Shown here in pieces: positions 1 to 5,061 of a DNA stretch of 5,061 nt (positions within the stretch are counted from its first letter, which is position 1; each line of letters starts with the position of its first letter). The stretch is from the NCBI GenBank assembly GCA_020720965.1, contig DYNS01000233.1, positions 1 through 5,061 of the forward strand, written 5' to 3'. Both the position numbers and the translations under genes were made by a program. Under the pieces are notes generated by a model. It made no database searches and was not told where the DNA came from. It saw nothing but the letters and a program-made list of their open reading frames with translations. Source of the DNA: Anaerolinea sp. (GTDB lineage Bacteria > Chloroflexota > Anaerolineae > Anaerolineales > Villigracilaceae).

Positions 1-1
1 C

Positions 2-1024
2 CCCGCCTCCGGCGCAGACGCGAAGCGCCTCCCCCTGAAGCAAGCGCAGGCAGAAGGCAAGGTCATCTCCTTTGATGCCGCCCCCGCCTACATCGAACAC
101 ATCCAAAAACTGATAGACCTGCAACCGATTCAAGACGCCGGGCTTACCGTGTTGGTAGATGCCATGTGGGGCAACGGTGCGGGCTGGTTTACCCGCCTGC
201 TACAAAACGGAAAAACCCGCGTGCTGGAAATTCATAACAGCCGCAACCCGGTCTTCCCGGAGATGAAACGCCCCGAACCCATTCCGCCAAACATAGATGT
301 TGCCCTGGCTGCCACCCGCGAACACAACGCCGACATCCTCCTCATCACCGATGGAGACGCCGACCGTCTGGGCGTGGGCGATGAAAACGGCGCATTCATC
401 AACCAACTACGGGTATACGGCTTGCTGGCATACTACCTGCTGGAAATTCGCGGCGAGCGCGGCGACATTGTAAAAACCCTCTCCACAACCGGCATGTTGA
501 ACATCCTGGGGGCGCAATATGGCGTTCCCGTCCACGAAACCGGGGTGGGCTTTAAGTATGTTGCCCCCAAAATGACCGAGACCAATGCCCTCATCGGCGG
601 CGAAGAAAGCGGCGGCTACGCTTTCCGCGGCAACGTGCCAGAACGGGATGGCATCCTGGCAGGCTTATACATGCTGGATTTTATGGTAAAGACCGGCAAA
701 AAACCCACCGAACTGCTGCAACTCCTCTTTGAAAAAGTGGGCGGCGAATTCTTCTACGACCGCATAGACAGCCCCTTCAGCGGAGACCGCGCCGCCCGCG
801 AGCAAATCATCCTCAACGCCAACCCCCAAACCATTGGCGGGCTAAAAGTAACCGGCTTGCTCACCATAGACGGCTTCCAATTCAAACTGGAAGACGGCGG
901 CTGGCTGCTCATCCGCTTCAGCGGCACCGAACCCATCCTGCGCGTCTACTGCGAAACCCGTCACGGCGACAAAGTCCAAGCCATTTTACAAGACGGGCTA
1001 AAAGTGGCGGGAATCGTCAAGTAA
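2..1024 (+). CDS. Phosphoglucomutase/phosphomannomutase (alpha-D-phosphohexomutase), 5' truncated by window edge
   Basis: This enzyme moves a phosphate between C1 and C6 of a hexose (glucose or mannose phosphate), feeding sugar-nucleotide and envelope polysaccharide synthesis in the cytoplasm. The frame is open from base 2 to a TAA at 1022-1024, giving 340 residues. Three of the four family landmarks are visible: the Mg-binding loop DGDADR (residues 117-122, bases 350-367), the sugar-specificity loop GEESGG (residues 200-205, bases 599-616) and the phosphate-binding loop RFSGTEP (residues 305-311, bases 914-934). The family usually has about 440-480 residues, so roughly 110-140 N-terminal residues, including the catalytic phosphoserine loop, lie left of the window. 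The ATG at 164 and GTG/TTG codons near 149 are internal, because family-like sequence continues upstream of them. After the sugar loop I read RGNVPERDG where I would expect a His before the V/I-PERDG. Substrate preference (Glc or Man) cannot be decided here. It heads the five-gene + strand cluster as far as visible. Confidence 0.93.
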   Translation, partial: PASGADAKRLPLKQAQAEGKVISFDAAPAYIEHIQKLIDLQPIQDAGLTVLVDAMWGNGAGWFTRLLQNGKTRVLEIHNSRNPVFPEMKRPEPIPPNIDVALAATREHNADILLITDGDADRLGVGDENGAFINQLRVYGLLAYYLLEIRGERGDIVKTLSTTGMLNILGAQYGVPVHETGVGFKYVAPKMTETNALIGGEESGGYAFRGNVPERDGILAGLYMLDFMVKTGKKPTELLQLLFEKVGGEFFYDRIDSPFSGDRAAREQIILNANPQTIGGLKVTGLLTIDGFQFKLEDGGWLLIRFSGTEPILRVYCETRHGDKVQAILQDGLKVAGIVK

Positions 1025-1044
1025 TCCACTCCCGACCAAAAACC

Positions 1045-1869
1045 ATGCGCCTCACCGACACCCACTGCCACCTGGACTACGAAAAATTCTCCCCAGACCG
1101 GGCAGAAGTGTTGCAACGCGCCTGGGAAGCCGGGCTGGAGAAGATTCTCATCCCTGGGCTAAACCTGGAATCCTCCCACGCCGCCCTCGCCCTGGCAGAA
1201 CGCGACCCGCGCCTGTTTGCCGCAGTCGGCATTCACCCATCCGATGCCCTCACCTGGCAGGAAAACAGCCTCGCCGCCCTGCGCGAGATGGCGCAATCCA
1301 ACCGCGTAAAAGCCATTGGCGAAATTGGGCTGGATTACTACTGGGACGATGCCCCTCACCCGCTTCAACACAGCATCCTGCAAGCCCAACTCCAACTGGC
1401 AGAAGAACTGCGCCTGCCCGTCATCCTGCACCTGCGAGAAGCCGCAGACGCGCCCGAAGGCAGCTGCTCCCAAGACCTGTTGGCAATCCTGCGCCCCTGG
1501 GCGCAGCGCCTGCAAGCCCAAAACAACCCCCTGGCGCAGCGCCCCGGCGTATTCCACTCCTTCAGCGGCTCGGCGGAGGTCGCCCGGCAAGCCCTCGCCC
1601 TCGGCTTCTACATCGGCATCAGCGGACCCATCACCTACAAAAACGCCGAAACCAAACGCCAAATCCTTGCCAACCTGCCACAAGAGAAAATCCTCCTGGA
1701 AACCGACTCCCCCTTCCTTGCCCCCACGCCTCAGCGCGGAAAACGCAACGAACCTGCCTTCGTCCGCCATATTGCTGATAAAATTGCAGAAATACACCAA
1801 CAAAACCCGGAAGAGACCGCCGCGCAGACCTACCAAAACGCGGCGCGTCTCTTTGCCTGGGAGGAATAA
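1045..1869 (+). CDS. tatD: TatD-family metal-dependent hydrolase (putative DNase)
   Basis: This is a 274-residue TIM-barrel amidohydrolase-superfamily protein. TatD relatives are divalent-metal DNases (3'-5' exonuclease activity is reported for E. coli TatD), so a cytoplasmic role in nucleic-acid repair or turnover is likely; the substrate of this copy is unknown. All expected metal ligands are present: the HxH motif near the N-terminus (H7, H9 in DTHCHLD), E93 in GEIGLDYYW, H129 in ILHLREA, H171 in HSFSG, and D221 in ETDSPFLAP. It is slightly longer than the usual 250-265 residues; the extra length seems to lie in a polar stretch around residues 136-168. The ATG at 1045 places the HxH motif where the family has it, although no Shine-Dalgarno is evident in the 20 bp after the mutase stop, so coupling to upstream translation is likely. 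Its last codons (Trp-Glu-Glu) carry the ribosome binding site of the next gene. Confidence 0.95.
   Translation: MRLTDTHCHLDYEKFSPDRAEVLQRAWEAGLEKILIPGLNLESSHAALALAERDPRLFAAVGIHPSDALTWQENSLAALREMAQSNRVKAIGEIGLDYYWDDAPHPLQHSILQAQLQLAEELRLPVILHLREAADAPEGSCSQDLLAILRPWAQRLQAQNNPLAQRPGVFHSFSGSAEVARQALALGFYIGISGPITYKNAETKRQILANLPQEKILLETDSPFLAPTPQRGKRNEPAFVRHIADKIAEIHQQNPEETAAQTYQNAARLFAWEE
1860..1864 (+). promoter_or_regulatory. Ribosome binding site fixing the TTG start of the polyprenyl synthase
   Basis: GGAGG lies inside the last sense codons of the TatD gene, 6 nt ahead of a TTG at 1871. It is a perfect Shine-Dalgarno core at good spacing and decides that start over the long in-frame upstream extension, which runs through the TatD gene. 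The overlap suggests that translation of the two genes is coupled. Confidence 0.8.
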
Positions 1870-1870
1870 C

Positions 1871-2836
1871 TTGACACTCACCTTTCTCGAACCGGTACAA
1901 GAAGGAATTAAAGAAGTAGAAGCGCGGATGCGTGCCCAGGTAGATGCCAGCCAGGCGCCCGACCTGCGTGCCGCCTTTGAACATCTTATGGCAGCCGGGG
2001 GCAAACGAGTACGCCCCACCCTCACCCTGCTCATTGGCAACATGCTCGGCGGCAACCCCAACCAGGTCGCCACCATGGGCGCCGCCATAGAAATGCTCCA
2101 CACCGCCACCCTCGTCCACGACGACCTGATAGACGGCGCTCTGCTGCGCCGGGGCATCCCCACCCTCAACGCCCGCTGGTCGCCCGCCGCCACCGTCCTC
2201 ACCGGGGACTTTCTCTTTGCCCGCGCCGCCAAACTCGCCGCCGAAGCCGACTCGCTGCCGGTGATGAAGCTCTTCGCCGAAACCCTCGCCATCATCGTCA
2301 GCGGAGAACTGACCCAAATGTTTGCCGCGCATGGCAGCCTGAGCCGCGAAAACTACTACACCCGCATCTACGCCAAAACCGCCTCCCTGTTCGAGATGTC
2401 TGCCCTGGGTCCTGCCATGGTCTCCAGTAACGACCCCCAAACCCACCTCGCCATGAAAACCTTCGGCTACGAAACCGGGTTAGCCTTCCAAATCGTAGAC
2501 GATATTTTGGACTACACCGGCGAACAAACCGCCGTAGGCAAACCCCTCGGCTCCGACCTGCTCAACGGGCTTGTCACCCTGCCCGCCATCTACTACGCCG
2601 AAGCCAACCCCCAAGACCCAGACGTGCGCTCCCTGCCCGAAGGCGGCTGGACCGACAGTGACCGGGTGGAAAGGCTCGTCGCAAAAATCCGCGCCGGAAG
2701 CGCCATCCAGCAATCCATGCAAGAAGCCCAAGCCCACGTCCAAACCGCCCTCCACGCCCTGCAACCCTTCCCCGCCTCCACCGAAAAACAAGCCCTGCAA
2801 GCCCTGGCAGAATACATCACCCAAAGAAACTTCTAA
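1871..2836 (+). CDS. Polyprenyl diphosphate synthase, long-chain type (trans-isoprenyl synthase)
   Basis: This 321-residue cytoplasmic enzyme condenses isopentenyl diphosphate units onto an allylic primer to build all-trans polyprenyl diphosphates, probably for a quinone side chain. Visible motifs are GGKRVRP (residues 43-49, IPP binding), the first aspartate-rich motif DDLID (84-88) followed by RRG, SGELTQM (146-150 region), the KT pair (169-170) and the second aspartate-rich motif DDILD (210-214). The residue five before the first Asp is Ala (HTATLVHDD), and the motif lacks the two-residue insertion of bacterial FPP synthases. Both points favour a long-chain synthase such as the IspB/HepT type over a C15 enzyme; exact chain length is not readable. 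In GSDLLNGLVTLP (227-238) a Leu stands where many homologues have Lys (GKxTLP). TTG is chosen as start because of the GGAGG 6 nt upstream and a family-typical N-terminus; the frame stays open further upstream only as out-of-frame TatD sequence. It begins 1 bp after the TatD stop. Confidence 0.93.
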   Translation: MTLTFLEPVQEGIKEVEARMRAQVDASQAPDLRAAFEHLMAAGGKRVRPTLTLLIGNMLGGNPNQVATMGAAIEMLHTATLVHDDLIDGALLRRGIPTLNARWSPAATVLTGDFLFARAAKLAAEADSLPVMKLFAETLAIIVSGELTQMFAAHGSLSRENYYTRIYAKTASLFEMSALGPAMVSSNDPQTHLAMKTFGYETGLAFQIVDDILDYTGEQTAVGKPLGSDLLNGLVTLPAIYYAEANPQDPDVRSLPEGGWTDSDRVERLVAKIRAGSAIQQSMQEAQAHVQTALHALQPFPASTEKQALQALAEYITQRNF

Positions 2837-2840
2837 AACC

Positions 2841-3350
2841 GTGACAAACCCCCGCAAACCCTTCCGCCTCAACATTGGCTTTCTGCTCAACTCGCCCATC
2901 GGAACCTACCGCGAGTTTGAATTTTACGTCCCCCAAATGAAGGACGAAGAAGACCTGACCTTCTCCGAAATCAACGGCAGCGCAAAAATCAGCCGCACCC
3001 CACAAGGGCTCTACGTGGAAGGCAAATTTAGCGGGCAAACCCAGTTGGAATGCGTGCGCTGTCTGAGCGAATACACCCAACCCCTGCAATGGGACTTTGC
3101 CGAACTCTACGCCATAGACAAACGCTCCGAAACCGAATCCGAACTCCTCATCCCGGAAGACGCGCACATCGACCTGCAACCCCTGGTACGAGACTTCGCC
3201 ATTCTGGAATTCCCCATCAAACCCCTTTGCAGCCCCCAATGCAAGGGCTTATGCCCCCAATGCGGCGAGAACCTGAACCAAAGAGACTGCGGACACCGCC
3301 CCGAAACCGACTCCCCCTTCTCCGCGCTGCAAGACCTGCTCAACACCTGA
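2841..3350 (+). CDS. yceD: YceD / DUF177 family protein (23S rRNA accumulation factor family)
   Basis: This is a 169-residue protein of the YceD family. E. coli and plastid members have been tied to accumulation of 23S rRNA, so a role in large-subunit assembly is plausible; the molecular mechanism is not known. The N-terminus (NIGFLLNSPIGTYREFEF) is the family's opening. A CVRC pair (C71, C74) and a C-terminal Cys cluster (C130, C134, C138, C141, C150) around CKGLCPQCGENLN form likely metal-binding knuckles; the cluster ends in Cys-Gly-His rather than Cys-x-Cys. The GTG at 2841 is 4 bp after the preceding stop and matches the expected N-terminus. The next in-frame ATG (codon 33) would delete conserved sequence. 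No good Shine-Dalgarno is seen, so coupling is likely. In many bacteria this gene is followed by rpmF (ribosomal protein L32), but here a sigma factor follows. Confidence 0.9.
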   Translation: MTNPRKPFRLNIGFLLNSPIGTYREFEFYVPQMKDEEDLTFSEINGSAKISRTPQGLYVEGKFSGQTQLECVRCLSEYTQPLQWDFAELYAIDKRSETESELLIPEDAHIDLQPLVRDFAILEFPIKPLCSPQCKGLCPQCGENLNQRDCGHRPETDSPFSALQDLLNT

Positions 3351-3363
3351 GCCACCACCCCCC

Positions 3364-3369
3364 AAGAGG
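3364..3369 (+). promoter_or_regulatory. Ribosome binding site for the GTG start of the sigma factor
   Basis: AAGAGG sits 5 nt before the GTG at 3375, within the 24-bp gap after the YceD stop. It is a purine-rich Shine-Dalgarno-like match and supports that GTG, which also keeps the whole region 1.1-like N-terminus. Confidence 0.65.
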
Positions 3370-3374
3370 CGGGC

Positions 3375-4514
3375 GTGAAACAACCAACCGATAAAGCACA
3401 CCAACACATCCTCGCCCACCTGGAGGAAAAAGCAGGCATCCAAGGTTACCTGACCGCCAGCGACCTCCTGGAAGCCGCACCAGAAGCAGACTCTGGGCGG
3501 CTTTCCATTATCCTCGCCTTGCTGAGGCGGCGCGGCGTGGAAGTTGTGGACGGATACGAAGACCCGCCCGCCGACCCTCTCGCCCCGCCCCAGGCATCTC
3601 CCACCCTGCCCGAAGCCATCACAGAAGACCCGGTCAGCCTCTACCTGCGAGAAACATCCCAGGTTCCCCTGCTGAACGAGGCGGAAGAAGTGAACCTTGC
3701 AAAACGCATCGAAGCCGGGAAAAACGCCCGCCAGCAAATTTCGCACGCCCCGCCAGAACAATGCCCCGCCTTGGAACTCGCCATTGCGGAGGGACAAGCC
3801 GCCAGGGAACACCTCATCAAAGCCAACACCCGTCTGGTCGTCAGCATTGCCCGGCACTACACCGAGCGCGGCTTGCACCTGCTGGATTTGATTCAGGAAG
3901 GCAATTTGGGGTTAATGAAAGCCGTGGAAAAATTTGAATACCAGCGCGGCTTCCGCTTCTCCACCTACGCCACCTGGTGGATTCGGCAAGCTATCTCCCG
4001 CGCAGTGGCAGACCAGGGACGCACCATTCGCCTGCCGGTACACCTGCACGACCGGGTGAGAAGGTTATACAAAACCGCCGCAAGTTTAGAGCAAACCCTG
4101 GGCAGAACCCCCTCCGCCCAGGAACTGGGGGAGCGCCTGGGCATTCCCCCTCAAAAAGTGGAATGGCTGACCCGCGCCTCCTGGCAGCCCCTCTCCCTCG
4201 AATCGCCGGTGGGCGAGGAAGATGAAGCCGAGTTGGGTATGTTCCTGGAAGACGACCAGACCCCCAGCCCGTTTCAGAGCGCGTACCAAAACCTTTTACG
4301 CGAGAAAATTGCAGAAGTTCTGGATGATTTACCAGCCCGTGAAGCGCAAATTCTAAAACTGCGCTACGGGCTGGAAGATGGCGTAACCTACACGCTGGAA
4401 GAGTTGGGGGTGCGATTTGGGCTTACCCGCGAGCGCATCCGTCAGATTGAGGGAAAAGCCATGCGTCACCTGCGAAACCCGCGCCGCGCCAACGACCTGA
4501 GGGAGTATTTGTAG
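3375..4514 (+). CDS. sigA: RNA polymerase sigma-70 factor, primary type (group 1, or a close group 2 paralogue)
   Basis: This 379-residue protein directs RNA polymerase to promoters. Region 1.1-like: residues about 7-60, ending GVEVVD. Then a Pro-rich linker (61-80), region 1.2 with DPVSLYLRE (85-93), and regions 2.1-2.4 (about 145-220) with DLIQEGNLGL, the melting/-10 segment YATWWIRQAISRA and DQGRTIRLPVH. Region 3 is about 223-268 and the acidic 3.2 finger about 272-300 (SLESPVGEEDE). Region 4 is about 305-379, with the -35 recognition helix TRERIRQIE at 351-359. Overall length is like B. subtilis SigA (about 370). A complete region 1.1 and near-consensus region 2.4 and 4.2 favour a housekeeping sigma, but Chloroflexota often carry several sigma-70 paralogues, so group 2 is possible. 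The -10 helix has Ser where E. coli sigma-70 has T440 (QAIS instead of QAIT); the Gln is kept. The GTG start is backed by AAGAGG 5 nt upstream. It is the last gene of the cluster and ends 5 bp from the stop of a converging gene. Confidence 0.95.
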   Translation: MKQPTDKAHQHILAHLEEKAGIQGYLTASDLLEAAPEADSGRLSIILALLRRRGVEVVDGYEDPPADPLAPPQASPTLPEAITEDPVSLYLRETSQVPLLNEAEEVNLAKRIEAGKNARQQISHAPPEQCPALELAIAEGQAAREHLIKANTRLVVSIARHYTERGLHLLDLIQEGNLGLMKAVEKFEYQRGFRFSTYATWWIRQAISRAVADQGRTIRLPVHLHDRVRRLYKTAASLEQTLGRTPSAQELGERLGIPPQKVEWLTRASWQPLSLESPVGEEDEAELGMFLEDDQTPSPFQSAYQNLLREKIAEVLDDLPAREAQILKLRYGLEDGVTYTLEELGVRFGLTRERIRQIEGKAMRHLRNPRRANDLREYL

Positions 4515-4519
4515 GCGGC

Positions 4520-5061
4520 TCAGGCAATCAGCGCCCGGTTTTGCAAATCCCACATTTTGCGGTACAAGCCATTTTGCGCCAGCAAGGCTTCTTCGGTGCC
4601 GCGCTCCACAACCACCCCTTTATCCAATACCAAAATTTCGTCCATTTTGTCCAACCCCACCAGGCGATGCGTAATCCACAGCACGGAGCGGTTGGCCATA
4701 ACCGCTTGCAAGGTTTGCAGCAGGCGGGCTTCGGTATTGATGTCCAGGTTAGCGGTTGGTTCGTCAAAAAGGAAAATGGGGGTATCTTTGAGCAGAGCGC
4801 GGGCAATTGCCAAACGCTGACGTTCTCCGCCGCTCAGTTGCACGCCGCGCTCACCCACCAGCGTCTCGTAACGCTTCGGCAGCCGCATGATGAAGTCATG
4901 CGCGTTGGCAAGGCGCGCCGCCTCCTCGATCTGCGCCATACTCGCGCCCGGCCGTCCGTAGGCAATGTTTTCCGCGAGCGAGCGATGGAACAGCGTCGGC
5001 TCCTGCTGCACGATGGCAATCTGGCTGCGCAGCGACTGCTGCGTGGCCTTCGCGACATCCT
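4520..5061 (-). CDS. ABC exporter, C-terminal part of ATP-binding domain (CydC/MsbA-type), 5' truncated by window edge; composition mosaic
   Basis: The - strand frame is open from the right edge to a TGA at 4520-4522, giving 179 residues. It is the nucleotide-binding domain of an ABC transporter, which hydrolyses ATP at the inner face of the membrane to drive export; the membrane domain and Walker A lie outside the window. Visible in order: the Q-loop in VQQEPTLF (residues 17-24), the signature LSGGERQR (75-82), Walker B IFLFDE (95-100), the D-loop equivalent ANLD (103-106) and the H-loop WITHR (H131). The GTG at 5011 is an internal Val of the Q-loop, not a start. The tail after the signature (DEPTANLD, ITHRLVGL, MWDLQNR) resembles thiol-reductant exporter subunit CydC as I know it from Chloroflexota. 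The part before it (AENIAYGRP, ANAHDF, LVGERGV) reads like proteobacterial MsbA-type exporters. Codon usage switches at the same point, so the gene may be recombinant or the contig chimeric. Substrate undetermined. Confidence 0.9.
   Translation of the reverse strand, partial: DVAKATQQSLRSQIAIVQQEPTLFHRSLAENIAYGRPGASMAQIEEAARLANAHDFIMRLPKRYETLVGERGVQLSGGERQRLAIARALLKDTPIFLFDEPTANLDINTEARLLQTLQAVMANRSVLWITHRLVGLDKMDEILVLDKGVVVERGTEEALLAQNGLYRKMWDLQNRALIA
4814..4843. other. Sharp composition and codon-usage boundary inside the ABC signature motif
   Basis: The codons for LSGGERQR occupy 4814-4837. Right of here (4841-5061) I counted 146 G+C in 221 bases (66%); Gln is CAG 6/6, Lys AAG 2/2, Glu GAG 5/6, Thr ACG 3/3 and Pro CCG 3/3. 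Left of here (4521-4840) I counted 174 in 320 (54%); Gln is CAA 5/6, Lys AAA 4/4, Glu GAA 6/7, Thr ACC 5/6 and Pro never CCG. The reading frame is preserved across the boundary. This marks a probable junction between two DNA sources, either by recombination or by misassembly. Confidence 0.65.

Noticed and set aside
149..163. In-window GTG/TTG start candidates for the mutase (149-151 and nearby)
   Set aside because: The frame continues open to base 2 with family-like sequence, and the catalytic serine domain would be missing, so the gene starts outside the window.
1316..1870. Upstream in-frame extension of the polyprenyl synthase giving a 506-residue product
   Set aside because: The extra sequence is an out-of-frame reading of tatD, rich in Pro/Lys/Arg/Thr. 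The GGAGG-TTG at 1860-1873 gives the family-typical N-terminus.
1159..2295. Long - strand open frame (378 codons) antisense to tatD and the polyprenyl synthase, with another at 1631-2446
   Set aside because: They are mirror frames of two well-supported genes in GC-rich DNA. The translations are low-complexity (Arg/Ala/Gly/Ser rich), match no family I know, and have no RBS context.
2571..2840. Upstream in-frame extension of the YceD frame giving 259 residues
   Set aside because: It is a Pro/Lys/Thr-rich out-of-frame reading of the polyprenyl synthase. The YceD family begins at the GTG at 2841.
4496..4524. Inverted repeat CCTGAG/CTCAGG spanning both convergent stop codons, as a possible bidirectional terminator
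   Set aside because: The stem is only 6 bp with a 17-nt loop, and no T-run follows directly on either strand; this easily arises by chance.
4553..4578. Repeated CATTTTGCG words near the 3' end of the ABC gene
   Set aside because: Two copies of a short word inside coding sequence, both encoding parts of the conserved C-terminus; no array or palindrome.

Overview
The window looks like chromosomal housekeeping DNA from a GC-rich, gene-dense bacterium. The protein styles suggest a Chloroflexota (Anaerolineae-like) lineage: the phosphohexomutase, the Cys-rich YceD/DUF177 type, a sigma factor ending in an 'LREYL' tail, and a CydC-like ABC C-terminus. This placement is from memory of family sequences, not from a search, and is moderately confident at best.

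Layout: five genes lie head-to-tail on the + strand. They are (1) a phosphoglucomutase/phosphomannomutase, cut by the left edge (2-1024); (2) a TatD-family metal-dependent hydrolase (1045-1869); (3) a long-chain-type polyprenyl diphosphate synthase starting at a TTG (1871-2836); (4) a YceD/DUF177 protein starting at a GTG (2841-3350); and (5) a sigma-70 factor with a region 1.1-like N-terminus, also GTG-initiated (3375-4514). The gaps are 20, 1, 4 and 24 bp, so co-transcription with translational coupling is likely. No promoter or terminator is visible between them. A sixth gene, the C-terminal half of an ABC exporter with its ATPase domain, runs in from the right edge on the - strand (4520-5061). 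It converges on the sigma gene with only 5 bp between the two stop codons. There is no unannotated stretch over 300 bp, and no RNA gene, CRISPR, IS element or integrase is seen.

The genes link sugar-phosphate interconversion for envelope polysaccharide, isoprenoid chain synthesis, nucleic-acid or quality-control hydrolysis, 23S rRNA/ribosome homeostasis and transcription initiation. They read as a growth-associated housekeeping cluster rather than a dedicated pathway.

The one strong anomaly is inside the ABC gene. At about 4814-4843, in the conserved LSGGERQR signature, codon usage and GC switch abruptly. The edge-side part (4841-5061) is about 66% GC with only CAG/AAG/ACG/CCG codons and reads like a proteobacterial MsbA-type exporter. 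The rest (4521-4840) is about 54% GC with CAA/AAA/ACC codons like the other genes and reads like a CydC-type tail. It is either a recombinant mosaic gene or a chimeric assembly joined at a conserved motif. I see no convincing new multi-gene system here.
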